Positions 47,138 through 55,250 of a DNA stretch of 64,000 bases are shown here, in pieces. Every line of letters starts with the position of its first letter. Within the stretch, counting starts at the first letter, position 1. The position numbers and the translations under genes are program-made. The notes under the pieces are model-generated. The model was not told the origin of the DNA and did not search any database. It saw nothing but the letters and a program-made list of their open reading frames with translations. Source of the DNA: an uncultured Poribacteria bacterium (GTDB taxonomy: Bacteria > Poribacteria > WGA-4E > PCPOR2b); NCBI GenBank assembly GCA_958296125.1, contig OY282444.1, positions 4,373,623 through 4,437,622 of the forward strand, read 5' to 3'.

Positions 47138-48099
47138 GTAGCCAAAGCAACAGACTTTCTACATACTTTGAGGCTAAACAAAATCGGCGCAGGAAAGCCA
47201 TTCGTCGCCAAAAGCGGTTGGAAGTGGGCTTGCCGGCTGCTGTTCCGTTGAAGCACGTTTCGCTTGATCAAAAACAGCGGGAAGCGATTTCTACCATGGA
47301 AGCGATCGGCACGGCAAAACGCAAGCGGCTCTTTGTCACCCGTCACTTTGCGTGGCCCGTCTCGCTCGGTCTTCATCTCTTTGCGGCGTTTCTGCTGACC
47401 CTCTACGCCATTACTGAGTATACACCCGAAGAGGTGCCTGTCTTTCTGGATTTCGTAGAGCCGATTCGTGAGCCCCGAAGAATAACGCGTAAACCTGTGA
47501 CAAGCGTGAAACCTCCCAAATCGGTGAGAATTCAGGCAACGCGTGTCCAACGGTCAACGCCGGCAGCTGTAGAAATTCCAACGGAGGAGGCGCGATTTTA
47601 CACACCGAGTGAAGATCTCATTGATGTCGGGGATGCCCCAACCGCTGGTGGGGTTTCAATACCCGAAGGACTCGGTAACATTCAGGTGCAACAGCAGCGC
47701 GCAGAAATCCCCACGGAAACACCGGGAGTCAAAATTGACCGCTCCGCATCGATTGCCCCGGAAGATAGTGAGATAGATATTCCGGATGCGGGGCTTGGGA
47801 ACCGTGACATTGAGGTAGTGGTTCAGGTCGATCAAAGACCGGGCATACTCAGAAGGGTTGAGCCAAAGTATCCTGAAGCCGCGCGGCGCGCGAACAAAGA
47901 AGATGTTGTGATACTTGAGTTTACTGTCGATGTGAACGGAAAAGCAACGGACATAAAGGTGATGGAACCGAAAGGGTTTGGCTTTGATGAGGCGGCAATT
48001 GCAGCCGTGAAAAGGTGGCGTTTCACTCCAGCCAAGAAAGATAATAAAGCCGTCGCCCAGCGGGTGCAACAGAAAATTCGGTTTACCCTTGACGATTGA
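47134..48099 (+). CDS. TonB-family energy transducer
   Basis: 321 residues from ATG 47134; a GTG at 47098 is also in frame. A basic N-terminal cytoplasmic part of about 75 residues is followed by one transmembrane segment (WPVSLGLHLFAAFLLTLYAI), a Pro-rich periplasmic linker and a C-terminal TonB domain with RRVEPKYPEAARR, VNGKATDIKV and AIAAVKRWRFTPAK. It transmits proton-motive energy to outer-membrane receptors such as the one at 23 kb. The cytoplasmic tail is longer than in classical TonB. Confidence 0.88.
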   Translation: MSSQSNRLSTYFEAKQNRRRKAIRRQKRLEVGLPAAVPLKHVSLDQKQREAISTMEAIGTAKRKRLFVTRHFAWPVSLGLHLFAAFLLTLYAITEYTPEEVPVFLDFVEPIREPRRITRKPVTSVKPPKSVRIQATRVQRSTPAAVEIPTEEARFYTPSEDLIDVGDAPTAGGVSIPEGLGNIQVQQQRAEIPTETPGVKIDRSASIAPEDSEIDIPDAGLGNRDIEVVVQVDQRPGILRRVEPKYPEAARRANKEDVVILEFTVDVNGKATDIKVMEPKGFGFDEAAIAAVKRWRFTPAKKDNKAVAQRVQQKIRFTLDD

Positions 48100-48165
48100 C
48101 ATGTTCTCTTCGGGTTGTGATTTTTTTATGAACCCCTTTTTATCAACTCCGTCGATCGGTTCCTG

Positions 48166-48188
48166 TAGGTCGGGCTTCCTAGCCCGAC
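48166..48188 (+). repeat. REP hairpin, GTAG head, AGCCCGAC family
   Basis: GTAG overlapping the 20-base palindrome GTCGGGCTTCCTAGCCCGAC. It lies 67 bases after the tonB stop. Confidence 0.75.
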
Positions 48189-48204
48189 TGCCCCCATGAA
48201 CATC

Positions 48205-48336
48205 AGGTTTTCACGGCCCGACTCGTTGAAGACGCTCCCCATTCCGCCTGCCCTTGGAACGGGGAGAGCCCCGCGAACGGGGAGGGCAGGCCCGATGCAA
48301 TCGGGGGGTCCGTGCCGAGACCGAGCAGGCAGAATA
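48205..48336. repeat. GC-rich dispersed repeat
   Basis: Shares CCCGCGAACGGGG, TCCGTGCCGAGACCG and GGCAGGC blocks with the copies at 13984, 19076, 57040 and 59541. Contains internal inverted pairs (GCCTGCCC...GGGCAGGC). Intergenic between tonB and the SDR gene. Confidence 0.55.
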
Positions 48337-48355
48337 GCATTTCACATATCACGTT

Positions 48356-49102
48356 TCAATACGTTGCCCTGCCGCCACTCACATCGTAACACTGCCCGGT
48401 CACAAAACTGGCATCGTCCGACGCTAGGAAATGCACAACCGCTGCGACCTCCTCCAACTTGCCAACCCGTCCCAGCGGGATCTTGCTGACCATATAAGCG
48501 ATGGTTGCCGGTGCCACCTGCTCCAGAATTGGGGTCTCAATGACCGCTGGTGAGACACAGTTGACGTTGATACGATACTCGGTGACCTCCTTCGCCAAGG
48601 CTTTCGTCAGGCAGATGACACCCGCTTTGGAGGCCGAATACGGGATGAGCGTTGGAGTGCCCTCCTTGCCCGCAATCGAAGCGACACTGATAATCTTGCC
48701 ATACCGCCGCTCGATCATGGGGTTAATCACCGCTTTGCAGCAGAAGAACACGCCCTTCAGATTCACATCCATGACCGCATCCCAATCCGATTCATCCAGA
48801 TCTGGCAACGTCGCAGTTCTCCCGGCAATTCCGGCATTGTTCACCAAAATATCGATCTGGTCAAAGGTCTCCAACGTTTGCTGCGCCATCCGTTGCACCT
48901 GATCCAATTTTGAGACATTCGCTTCAATGACGAGTGCCTTACGTCCCAACTCCTCAATTTCGTTGGCAACCGTCTCACCCACTTGACGGTTCAGTTCGAC
49001 TATGACGATCGTTGCGCCGGCGGCTGCGAGCCGCAATGCAACCGCTCGCCCAATCCCCTGTCCCGCGCCTGTCACAATTGCAACCTTATCGGTTAAATCC
49101 AT
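48356..49102 (-). CDS. Short-chain dehydrogenase/reductase
   Basis: 248 residues from ATG 49102. NAD(P)-binding TGAGQGIGRAVA, NNAGIAG, and the catalytic Ser...Tyr-x-x-x-Lys in SVASIAGKEG and YSASKAGV. C-terminal QCYDVSGGRATY is typical of classical SDRs. The oxidised substrate is unknown. The Shine-Dalgarno GGGAG is provided by an IS200/IS605-like end relic lying directly upstream. Confidence 0.9.
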   Translation of the reverse strand: MDLTDKVAIVTGAGQGIGRAVALRLAAAGATIVIVELNRQVGETVANEIEELGRKALVIEANVSKLDQVQRMAQQTLETFDQIDILVNNAGIAGRTATLPDLDESDWDAVMDVNLKGVFFCCKAVINPMIERRYGKIISVASIAGKEGTPTLIPYSASKAGVICLTKALAKEVTEYRINVNCVSPAVIETPILEQVAPATIAYMVSKIPLGRVGKLEEVAAVVHFLASDDASFVTGQCYDVSGGRATY

Positions 49103-49179
49103 TTGACTTACTCCCAAACCTAAAGAATTGGGATTCCTACCCGTTCTCCGTTCCGAGAGTCCCAGACCTTTAGGAGTTG
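49103..49179 (-). repeat. IS200/IS605-type right-end relic supplying the SDR ribosome-binding site
   Basis: Minus strand: CAACTCCTAAAGGTCTGGG, an inserted CTCGGAACGGAGAACGGG, then AATCCCAATTCTTTAGGTTT and GGGAGTAAGTCAA immediately before the SDR ATG. The CTTTAGG arm can pair with CCTAAAG. GGGAG lies eight bases from the start codon. Confidence 0.6.
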
Positions 49180-49368
49180 AATGGTGTTATCCACACGGAT
49201 AGTCCCGATTTATCAGGACGACTTGGGTTAGCCATACCTCCTGCAATATCCCCGATCTATTGGGGATGGGAAAACGCATCGGCTTTACCCCTGATAACCA
49301 TTTTCGGCAGAAGATATCAGCTGATTATACATCAAAACGTTTTTGAAAACAAGAAGAAATGCCAAGAT

Positions 49369-50799
49369 TCATCGGGAGGTGAGCCATTCGACGAGGAGGT
49401 CAACTTGTCGCAAACCCTTATCGTCCAACGCTTGCGGCTCAATAGCCTCATGAGTGATGCCCGCCACGCTAATAAGCCCCGTCATTGTGGGATGGGGTGC
49501 TGCGATGCGGATAGCGGCTCCTTGTGAGGGAATCTCAGTTTTTTGCAAAATCCCAAGAACGGGGAGCACTTTTGCCATCGGGATGCGGACGACCCGAATG
49601 GTGGTGTTTTTCCCAAAGACCCGCCACGCTGCCTCTTGTGTTACGGGCCCCTTATCGAGGCCCTGCCTTGCACCCACTAGGGCGAAGGCGACCCCCGTTT
49701 TTTCTCTGATTAGTAGGGAGAGCCCCTGCTCGATTTGCGTCGCTTCGAGCGGTTCGATGAGATTGGCAATTGGCTCGTTGGTTTCATCGGCGGTAGGTGG
49801 GCGGAGGTTGAGGTAGCGCATCGGTCCATCTTTGGGTTTAACCCAAGCAAAACGTCCCCGCTGGAGATGACGATCTGGCCGCGTGAGGTCTATGTATTGT
49901 CCCACAACCCCGACCGATTCAATGAGATGGATTTCGACATAGCCGTTGGGGGTCATGGGGCCAGGATAATTCACCGCCCCGGTGTTGATGCAGACAGCGG
50001 CTCCCTCCTCAAACCCCTCCGGCACCCATGCCTCAAATCTGTGGGTCGTAGCGGAGAGCACCAGATCCACCTTGTTGAGCAAGAATTGGCGGCGCTCTTG
50101 AGAAAGCACCATGTCCCACGACCCCGCCCGCGAATGCGCCGCTACGATGATCAGGTCCTTATCCCCTTTTTCGATGCCTTTGAGGGTTTCCATCATCCAC
50201 ACTCGGCTGCTTTCCGGGAACGCTACCGCTGCGTCCGCTGGCTGATCTGAGAAGTGCATCTGAATTAGGTGGATAGTGGAATCGCTGACCGAAATTTGGG
50301 CATAGTATTCCGATCGGTTCGGACGAATAACGCTCGCATGGGCTTCCAACTCTACCAGATCGAGTATCGGCGCGCCCTCTCCGTAATCTGATTGTCTGTG
50401 GGTCGGGCTGTAGTATTCATTCTCACCGTCCGCAACGTTGGGGTAGAAGTGCTCACGCCACCAAGGCTCCGCCTGTAGCCACGGGATAAAGGTATTTTCC
50501 CAGCGGTATTTGAGATGGTCGCCCAAGCCGATGACAAAGGCGGAATTTCCCTCCTGAATCCAAGCAGTCATGCGGGCAAATTCCACACTACTGAGGGGCG
50601 AATCCCCCTTGTTGTCGCTCATAATGGCAAAGTGGAGGCTTGCTTGTCGATCTAGGTCCGCTATGGATTCGATGCCCGGCAGTCCTGCTTCAACGGCACT
50701 CTGCGGGCTAGCGGTCCCAGCATCGGCACCTGTAGATGGCAAAATCACCCCTGAAATCAGCAGGGTCAGTGCAAGAAGTTGTCCTAGCGTTCTCTTCAT
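49369..50799 (-). CDS. Exported metallophosphoesterase / 5'-nucleotidase-like protein
   Basis: 476 residues. Signal peptide MKRTLGQLLALTLLISGVIL with cleavage near TGADA. The calcineurin-like core shows FAIMSDNKGD, FVIGLGDHLKY, IVAAHSRAGSWDM and TTHRFEAW as metal-binding blocks. A C-terminal domain (SLLIREKTGVAFALVGARQG) resembles the 5'-nucleotidase C-terminal substrate domain. Likely a periplasmic hydrolase of nucleotides or other phosphoesters. The first metal motif is D-x-K rather than the usual D-x-H. Confidence 0.78.
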   Translation of the reverse strand: MKRTLGQLLALTLLISGVILPSTGADAGTASPQSAVEAGLPGIESIADLDRQASLHFAIMSDNKGDSPLSSVEFARMTAWIQEGNSAFVIGLGDHLKYRWENTFIPWLQAEPWWREHFYPNVADGENEYYSPTHRQSDYGEGAPILDLVELEAHASVIRPNRSEYYAQISVSDSTIHLIQMHFSDQPADAAVAFPESSRVWMMETLKGIEKGDKDLIIVAAHSRAGSWDMVLSQERRQFLLNKVDLVLSATTHRFEAWVPEGFEEGAAVCINTGAVNYPGPMTPNGYVEIHLIESVGVVGQYIDLTRPDRHLQRGRFAWVKPKDGPMRYLNLRPPTADETNEPIANLIEPLEATQIEQGLSLLIREKTGVAFALVGARQGLDKGPVTQEAAWRVFGKNTTIRVVRIPMAKVLPVLGILQKTEIPSQGAAIRIAAPHPTMTGLISVAGITHEAIEPQALDDKGLRQVDLLVEWLTSR

Positions 50800-50962
50800 T
50801 TTTGTATATTAACCGATGCTATTAGCCGTAACCTCGCTATGCTGTCCCTTGTGAAAATTACGGCACGTTTCTTAATCCCAATTTATGCCGTTCCCCCGAT
50901 AGATTGGGGATGAAATCGGGATCGGGGGCGGCGCGGGCCGACTACTATCAGCGTGGGTCAAA

Positions 50963-52228
50963 CTAAGGTTTAGGCTCCCAAATGGGCCAGTCGGTCTCAT
51001 GGAGCCGCTGCCAGAGGCCATCAAACCCTTCGCTCCCATCGTCCTCCCATTCGTCCAGCCTGACACCGGGCGCGAAAGATTCGTCTACCCCTTGCTTCAT
51101 CAACCGTTCAGCCTGCTGTAAGCTTTGGTAGTAGTGCTTGACACCGCCGGGGAGCGTAACGACGGAGATATGTCGAGGCCACTCCGGGGCAGACGTTTGA
51201 GAATAACGACTGACGGCATCTTCATCTAATTCTACACCCAAACCCGCTCCCTCTGGAACTTTCATGAATCCCCGCTGAACCGTGTGCCCTTGCATAATCA
51301 GGTCATCTTCGTAGGTGTGGCTTGCCGTTACGCCCGGCAGGGTCGCTGTCGGCATCACCGCTCCCAGATGACAGGCGAACGCTGCGGTTATGCCGGTGCC
51401 CACGTACTGTAACAGGATTGGCGTGTTCGCAGCGGCAAAAGCCCAACCGGATGCCAAGGCACTTTTGAGTGATTCATGGCTACACAGGGCCCCATCGAAA
51501 TCGCCGGCGCGAAGCCCGATCCAAGGTCCTGAAGGTTGACGCGATGCCCCTTCTTGGATGACACCGATGCCGTGCAGGTAGAATGGGATGCGAATCTCCT
51601 GATGCAGCCGATGCCACCCTTCAACATCATACGCGAAGATTGGTTCTTCCACACCTTTGACTATCGGAATCTTCTCCAATTCCCGCAGGATGGGCAGGGC
51701 TTTCTCTACATTGACTAATGCGCCGTTAAAGTCGAATTCCACGCGAAAGTCCGGCGGGGCGACCTCCTGCATTGCCTGTGATTGTTGGACGATGTCATAA
51801 AATGCCCGGGCTTTGCATTTAAGCCCGCGATACCCGCGTTCAGCGGCCACCTGAACTTCGGCGGCACTATCTTCGGGCGACATGCACGGCATCCACCACC
51901 CCATCGACACCCATTGACGCACCTGCTGCCCCATCAGTTTCCATGCAGGCAAGCCCAAATGTTTGCCCATCAGGTCGTAGCACGCCATATCGAGGTTGAA
52001 TCGCCCCTGTCCCATGAGGTGATCGAACGGATTCGTGCCGAGGTAGGTGTCGAGGAGCTCCTGCTCAAAGGGCGGACCGGGGGCCTCTCCAAGCCCGATT
52101 AAGCCGGTATCTGTATGAAATTTATAGACCGTTACCTGCTCGTCCAGTCCAAAATGATAAAACTGCTTGCGAATCCGTGCTTCGTAGGGAACCCGCAGGG
52201 AGATTGATTCAATCTCGGTGATTTTCAT
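50963..52228 (-). CDS. Mandelate racemase/muconate lactonizing (enolase superfamily) enzyme
   Basis: 421 residues from ATG 52228. The cap domain begins MKITEIESISLRVPYEA; the barrel carries KCKARAFYD (KxK), FRVEFDFNGAL (Asp ligand), GVEEPIFAYD (Glu ligand) and LHGIGVIQEG. It is clearly homologous to the gene at 20354-21607, including WWMPCMSPEDSA versus its WWAMDMPPKDWA. Even the upstream GAAAGGATGCC leader is shared. Probably sugar-acid dehydratase; substrate unknown. Confidence 0.87.
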   Translation of the reverse strand: MKITEIESISLRVPYEARIRKQFYHFGLDEQVTVYKFHTDTGLIGLGEAPGPPFEQELLDTYLGTNPFDHLMGQGRFNLDMACYDLMGKHLGLPAWKLMGQQVRQWVSMGWWMPCMSPEDSAAEVQVAAERGYRGLKCKARAFYDIVQQSQAMQEVAPPDFRVEFDFNGALVNVEKALPILRELEKIPIVKGVEEPIFAYDVEGWHRLHQEIRIPFYLHGIGVIQEGASRQPSGPWIGLRAGDFDGALCSHESLKSALASGWAFAAANTPILLQYVGTGITAAFACHLGAVMPTATLPGVTASHTYEDDLIMQGHTVQRGFMKVPEGAGLGVELDEDAVSRYSQTSAPEWPRHISVVTLPGGVKHYYQSLQQAERLMKQGVDESFAPGVRLDEWEDDGSEGFDGLWQRLHETDWPIWEPKP

Positions 52229-52237
52229 GGAAGGCAT

Positions 52238-52497
52238 CCTTTCGTCGTGGTTATAAATTCGCTTATCATAGCACAGATCCGATCCTCGGACAATAGAAAT
52301 CTGGAAGGCGAAAACAATAATTCGTAATTCGTAAAAAGAGATCTCTACGATATGACGGTAGTTGTGTAGATAATCCCTTGCCTATTACGCGTTACGCATT
52401 ATTTTTCTAATGTCGCCGCCTTGAAAAAAATCGCTGTGCCGACACGACCGACGAAGTGTTGTGCCGTGCTGAGATCGTAAGCCTCAAGCGGGAAAAG
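52238..52497. other. Intergenic, no gene seen
   Basis: Between the MR/MLE gene and the sigma-54 regulatory region. Contains ATTCGTAATTCGTAA and ATTACGCGTTACGCATTA phrases that look like repeat debris, but no ORF, terminator or promoter could be defended. Confidence 0.4.
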
Positions 52498-52547
52498 TTA
52501 GCAATAGTTGCTAACATTAGCAATAGTTGCTAAGCAGTAGTTGCTAA
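52498..52547. promoter_or_regulatory. Tandem 17-bp palindromes, candidate activator-binding sites
   Basis: Two perfect copies of TTAGCAATAGTTGCTAA (52498-52514 and 52517-52533) and a third variant TAAGCAGTAGTTGCTAA (52531-52547). Arms TTAGCAA/TTGCTAA are inverted repeats. They lie about 110-160 bases upstream of the predicted sigma-54 start, the usual place for enhancer-binding-protein sites. The adjacent activator (55974-56945) has a Fis-type HTH that could bind such dyads. Confidence 0.65.
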
Positions 52548-52575
52548 TAATTGGGTTAATTGCTTCAACGATGTT

Positions 52576-52702
52576 TGGACATTTGGCGTTGAAAGCCTGA
52601 TGCTAATTGGGTTTGGGGGATTATCGTTTCTTTTGGTATGTTAATTGCCCCTATAAGTTTGCGGTTAAATCCTTCAACCGTAACGGAAAAACGTGGATTT
52701 TC
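52576..52702 (+). promoter_or_regulatory. Sigma-54 promoter cassette A (127-bp duplicated region)
   Basis: The -24/-12 element TTGGTATGTTAATTGCCC has GG at 52635-52636 and GC at 52647-52648, exactly ten bases between. The whole 127-bp segment recurs at 55110-55236 with five mismatches. Downstream CGGTT-AAATCCTTC-AACCG can form a leader hairpin. Predicted start near 52660. Confidence 0.75.
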
Positions 52703-52828
52703 AATAAATAGCGACTTGGATTAGCATATTCTCAAAGTGGGTATGCTAAGACATTTTGTGAAGTTGAAAATCTGTTTTTGCCTAACGGAATGCCTTGGTA
52801 TTCCTAACAACCCTTAGGAGGTAGAACC

Positions 52829-53080
52829 GTGTAACGTAAGAGTTTAGGAATATTTTTGATTGTTGCCTTTCTATGTGGGACAGTTCCTTTTTTCCCTCAA
52901 GAGGCCTCCGCTAACTGTGCGGATGCCTGGCGAAGATGTTACAATGCTCGGGACATAGCCATAACAATTTGTGCTATTGCTCTAGCGGAGCCCACTCCTA
53001 TTGGAGAGTTGGCTTGTACGGCTGCCATTGCGAACGCGGCCGGTTTGTGCGGGTACGCTTATTTCTTTTGTGGTGGATAG
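52829..53080 (+). CDS. Exported six-cysteine helical-hairpin peptide (nonsense at codon 2)
   Basis: AGGAGG lies eight bases before GTG 52829, but the second codon is TAA (AAA would give MKRKSLGIFLIVAFLCG). The frame then reads a full signal peptide ending EASA and a 55-residue mature part with Cys at 2, 9, 20, 35, 46 and 53. Spacing 7-11-15-11-7 is symmetrical around EPTPIGE, so two antiparallel helices with three cross-strand disulfides are predicted. A TTG at 52856 is a possible alternative start with a weak AGGA. I know no family for it. First gene after sigma-54 cassette A. Confidence 0.6.
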
Positions 53081-53128
53081 CTTGCGGTGCATGTCTCATT
53101 TGCCTTTATAGGGAAAGGAAAATTACCA

Positions 53129-54517
53129 ATGAAACGCTATCACGTTGCAGCCCTGTTTTTACTCGTCTTTGGGGGGATATTCCTTTATCAGGGATTCCAT
53201 GACGGGGAGATGGGGCATCCGATTTGGATAGGTATCGCATTGACTGTATTGGGAGTTGTTGCGTTTTTTTACGACAAATTGAGGACGTGGCTTAGGCCGG
53301 TCTTTGTCGCGCTACCACTCATTCTCATAGGGGGAATGGTAATTAGAGAATTTATCGGAGGGTATGTCGTAGGGGTAATACTATGGGGGATCGCTTTGAT
53401 TTTCGTGGGCGTTTTTGCGTTTTTTCAGGACAGGCCCTTCGTTAAGGAAAAAGTGAGGCCTTGGTTGAGACCCATCCCGTTTATCGCGGTGGGGGTTTTG
53501 CTCATTTGGAAACTGTTTTCCCCCTCCGTTGTTGAGCGAAAAATGGAGAAGTCCCTCAAGCCGGCCGGCTTTCATCAAAATTCGGGCGTTTCGCTAGAAT
53601 CAGGACTCAACAGCGATTTGCAAGAAGTCCCCGAACCCGTTTTCAGCGACCTCCAGCAAAAAGCAATGGATATCCTTGCCTCTGAAGAAGTGAAGCAAGA
53701 GGTTAAGGCAGCCGCTGCCGCTGGTACCCCACCGGAATTTTTGAAGTCATTCTCAAATTTCAAAGACTATATGATTTCCAAAGGCATGACAGAGTTTGCG
53801 AAACTTGATCAGGCCCCTTCACATTTTCAAGAACTGTTTCAAAAACGGTATCCTGGAAAAGCCCCCTCTGACTTAGATCCGGAGATGCGCCAACGCCTCA
53901 TTAACGTTATTCAGGAGTTTGGATACGAGGAAGGACGCCAAAAATTTTTACGTACACCAGAAATTGCAATTTGGACAGCGGCTCGATTCAATCTCCTGTC
54001 AGATGATCCGGGGTCCATTTCGGCATGGACGAGAAGGGTTTACGCCGATGAATTTGGGGATACTGCGGATACTGCGGATACTGCGGATACTGCGGATGCT
54101 GCCGGCAGTGCTGCGGCAACGCCCGGGTCGCAGGAAGCCAACATCTTTGAGAAAACTACTCCGGATCTCCCCGTTGTAGAAACGGAAACAACACCGGCTG
54201 ACCGTGCCCCGATAGACTTGTGGGCAGAGCCCGCAATCCCCGACACCGATAATCGTGGCGGTACGCTCCCAGCGGTTGAACCGGAAACGGTCATTACCAA
54301 AACACCACCAGAGCCGCCTGCGCTCCCCACTGATGCGGAATTTGAAGTCACTCTGAAAGAACGGTTTTCATCAGAGCGGTTCGAGCGGGCGATGTCCACT
54401 TTGAATCAGTACGGGACTGAAGAAGGGCTCCGGCGTCTGAGAGAAGATGATCCAGAGGTCGCCGAGCAGGTGGAACAGTACCGCATCAAAAAAGGCGAAG
54501 AGGAGGATTCCCAATGA
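53129..54517 (+). CDS. Polytopic membrane protein with internal repeats, unknown
   Basis: 462 residues from ATG 53129 (AAAGGA upstream). About five transmembrane segments in the first 130 residues. They contain a duplication: [15 protein letters not shown]...WLRPVF recurs as GIALIFVGVFAFFQD...WLRPIP. The rest is soluble, with a Thr-Ala-Asp repeat (9-bp tandem repeat at 54058) and two related helical motifs (FGYEEGRQKFLRTPEIA and YGTEEGLRRLREDDPEVA). Unknown function. Overlaps the next start as ATGA, and follows the six-Cys peptide by 48 bases; likely one operon. Confidence 0.75.
   Translation: MKRYHVAALFLLVFGGIFLYQGFHDGEMGHPIWIGIALTVLGVVAFFYDKLRTWLRPVFVALPLILIGGMVIREFIGGYVVGVILWGIALIFVGVFAFFQDRPFVKEKVRPWLRPIPFIAVGVLLIWKLFSPSVVERKMEKSLKPAGFHQNSGVSLESGLNSDLQEVPEPVFSDLQQKAMDILASEEVKQEVKAAAAAGTPPEFLKSFSNFKDYMISKGMTEFAKLDQAPSHFQELFQKRYPGKAPSDLDPEMRQRLINVIQEFGYEEGRQKFLRTPEIAIWTAARFNLLSDDPGSISAWTRRVYADEFGDTADTADTADTADAAGSAAATPGSQEANIFEKTTPDLPVVETETTPADRAPIDLWAEPAIPDTDNRGGTLPAVEPETVITKTPPEPPALPTDAEFEVTLKERFSSERFERAMSTLNQYGTEEGLRRLREDDPEVAEQVEQYRIKKGEEEDSQ
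54058..54102 (+). repeat. 9-bp in-frame tandem repeat (GGATACTGC)
   Basis: Four perfect GGATACTGC units and one variant GGATGCTGC, encoding repeated Thr-Ala-Asp in the membrane protein. Copy changes would keep the frame. Confidence 0.85.
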
Positions 54518-54879
54518 AAGCGTTTTTAGTCACGGTCTCGTCGCTCTGTTTCTGTGGTATTCTGCTCTGTTTTTTCGCCTATGCAACAAACCGATTGCCC
54601 ATGCCAAAAACACAGCACCCAGTTGTTCTTACCATCCCTCAACAAATCGTGACGCAAAAACCCACGATGGAAGAGGCTTCCCCGTGTTCTCCGTGTGTGG
54701 AGCGACTAGCTTCAATCCTAGAGGTGATGGAACAGGAGTGGGAAGGAGATCGGACTTCGTTTTTGGAAGAGTCTGCCCTACCGTTAGATCAAAAAGCGCG
54801 TGGTTGGGATGGGTTGTCGCCGGAACAACGCGAGCCGCCTGGCCGTTCCAAGCTAGATGAAGAGCCTTCCACGCGGTAG
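54514..54879 (+). CDS. Small exported or anchored protein with CSPC motif
   Basis: 121 residues. The start ATG overlaps the upstream TGA. N-terminal hydrophobic segment AFLVTVSSLCFCGILLCFFA acts as signal anchor, followed by a Pro-rich stretch. A Cys-Ser-Pro-Cys motif (EEASPCSPCVERLAS) comes next; CxxC raises the possibility of thiol-disulfide chemistry, which would fit a disulfide-rich partner peptide, but no thioredoxin fold is evident. C-terminus acidic and polar. Last gene of the cassette-A operon, followed by a terminator. Confidence 0.7.
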   Translation: MKAFLVTVSSLCFCGILLCFFAYATNRLPMPKTQHPVVLTIPQQIVTQKPTMEEASPCSPCVERLASILEVMEQEWEGDRTSFLEESALPLDQKARGWDGLSPEQREPPGRSKLDEEPSTR

Positions 54880-54907
54880 GGCAAACATCTTAAAGTAATA
54901 CAATTAT

Positions 54908-54948
54908 CGGTATCAAACCCTTTTGCACGGGTATGATACCGCTTTTTT
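54908..54948 (+). terminator. Rho-independent terminator of the six-Cys peptide operon
   Basis: CGGTATCA-AACCC / GGGTA-TGATACCG stem around TTTTGCAC, followed by TTTTTT. Strong stem with a single internal mismatch and a clean T-run, 28 bases after the last stop. Confidence 0.85.
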
Positions 54949-55109
54949 GTGCCCACAACGCGCCCCCCTTCGATTGTCTATGGCGTTAGTCTGTTAAAAC
55001 GCTTCAAGATGCCTCTAGACTGGCTAAATCTGTCAAATGTCGACAGAACCTTAGATGGATATGCTATAATTAAGAGGCTTATGTCAAAAGAATATAAAAC
55101 ACAAAAAAT

Positions 55110-55236
55110 TGGACATTTGACATTGAAAGCCTGATGCTAATTGGGTTTGGGGGATTATCGTTTCTATTGGCATGTTAATTGCCCCTATAAGTTTGTGGTT
55201 AAATCCTTCAACCGTAACGGAAAAACGTGGATTTTC
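55110..55236 (+). promoter_or_regulatory. Sigma-54 promoter cassette B (duplicate of cassette A)
   Basis: TTGGCATGTTAATTGCCC carries GG at 55169-55170 and GC at 55181-55182, ten bases apart; GGCATG is closer to consensus than in copy A. 122 of 127 bases agree with 52576-52702. A different 17-bp dyad, CTGTCAAATGTCGACAG (55030-55046), lies upstream where the palindromes are in copy A. A TGCTATAAT extended -10 at 55062-55070 may add a sigma-70 start. Confidence 0.75.
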
Positions 55237-55250
55237 GATAGAGGTGTCCC

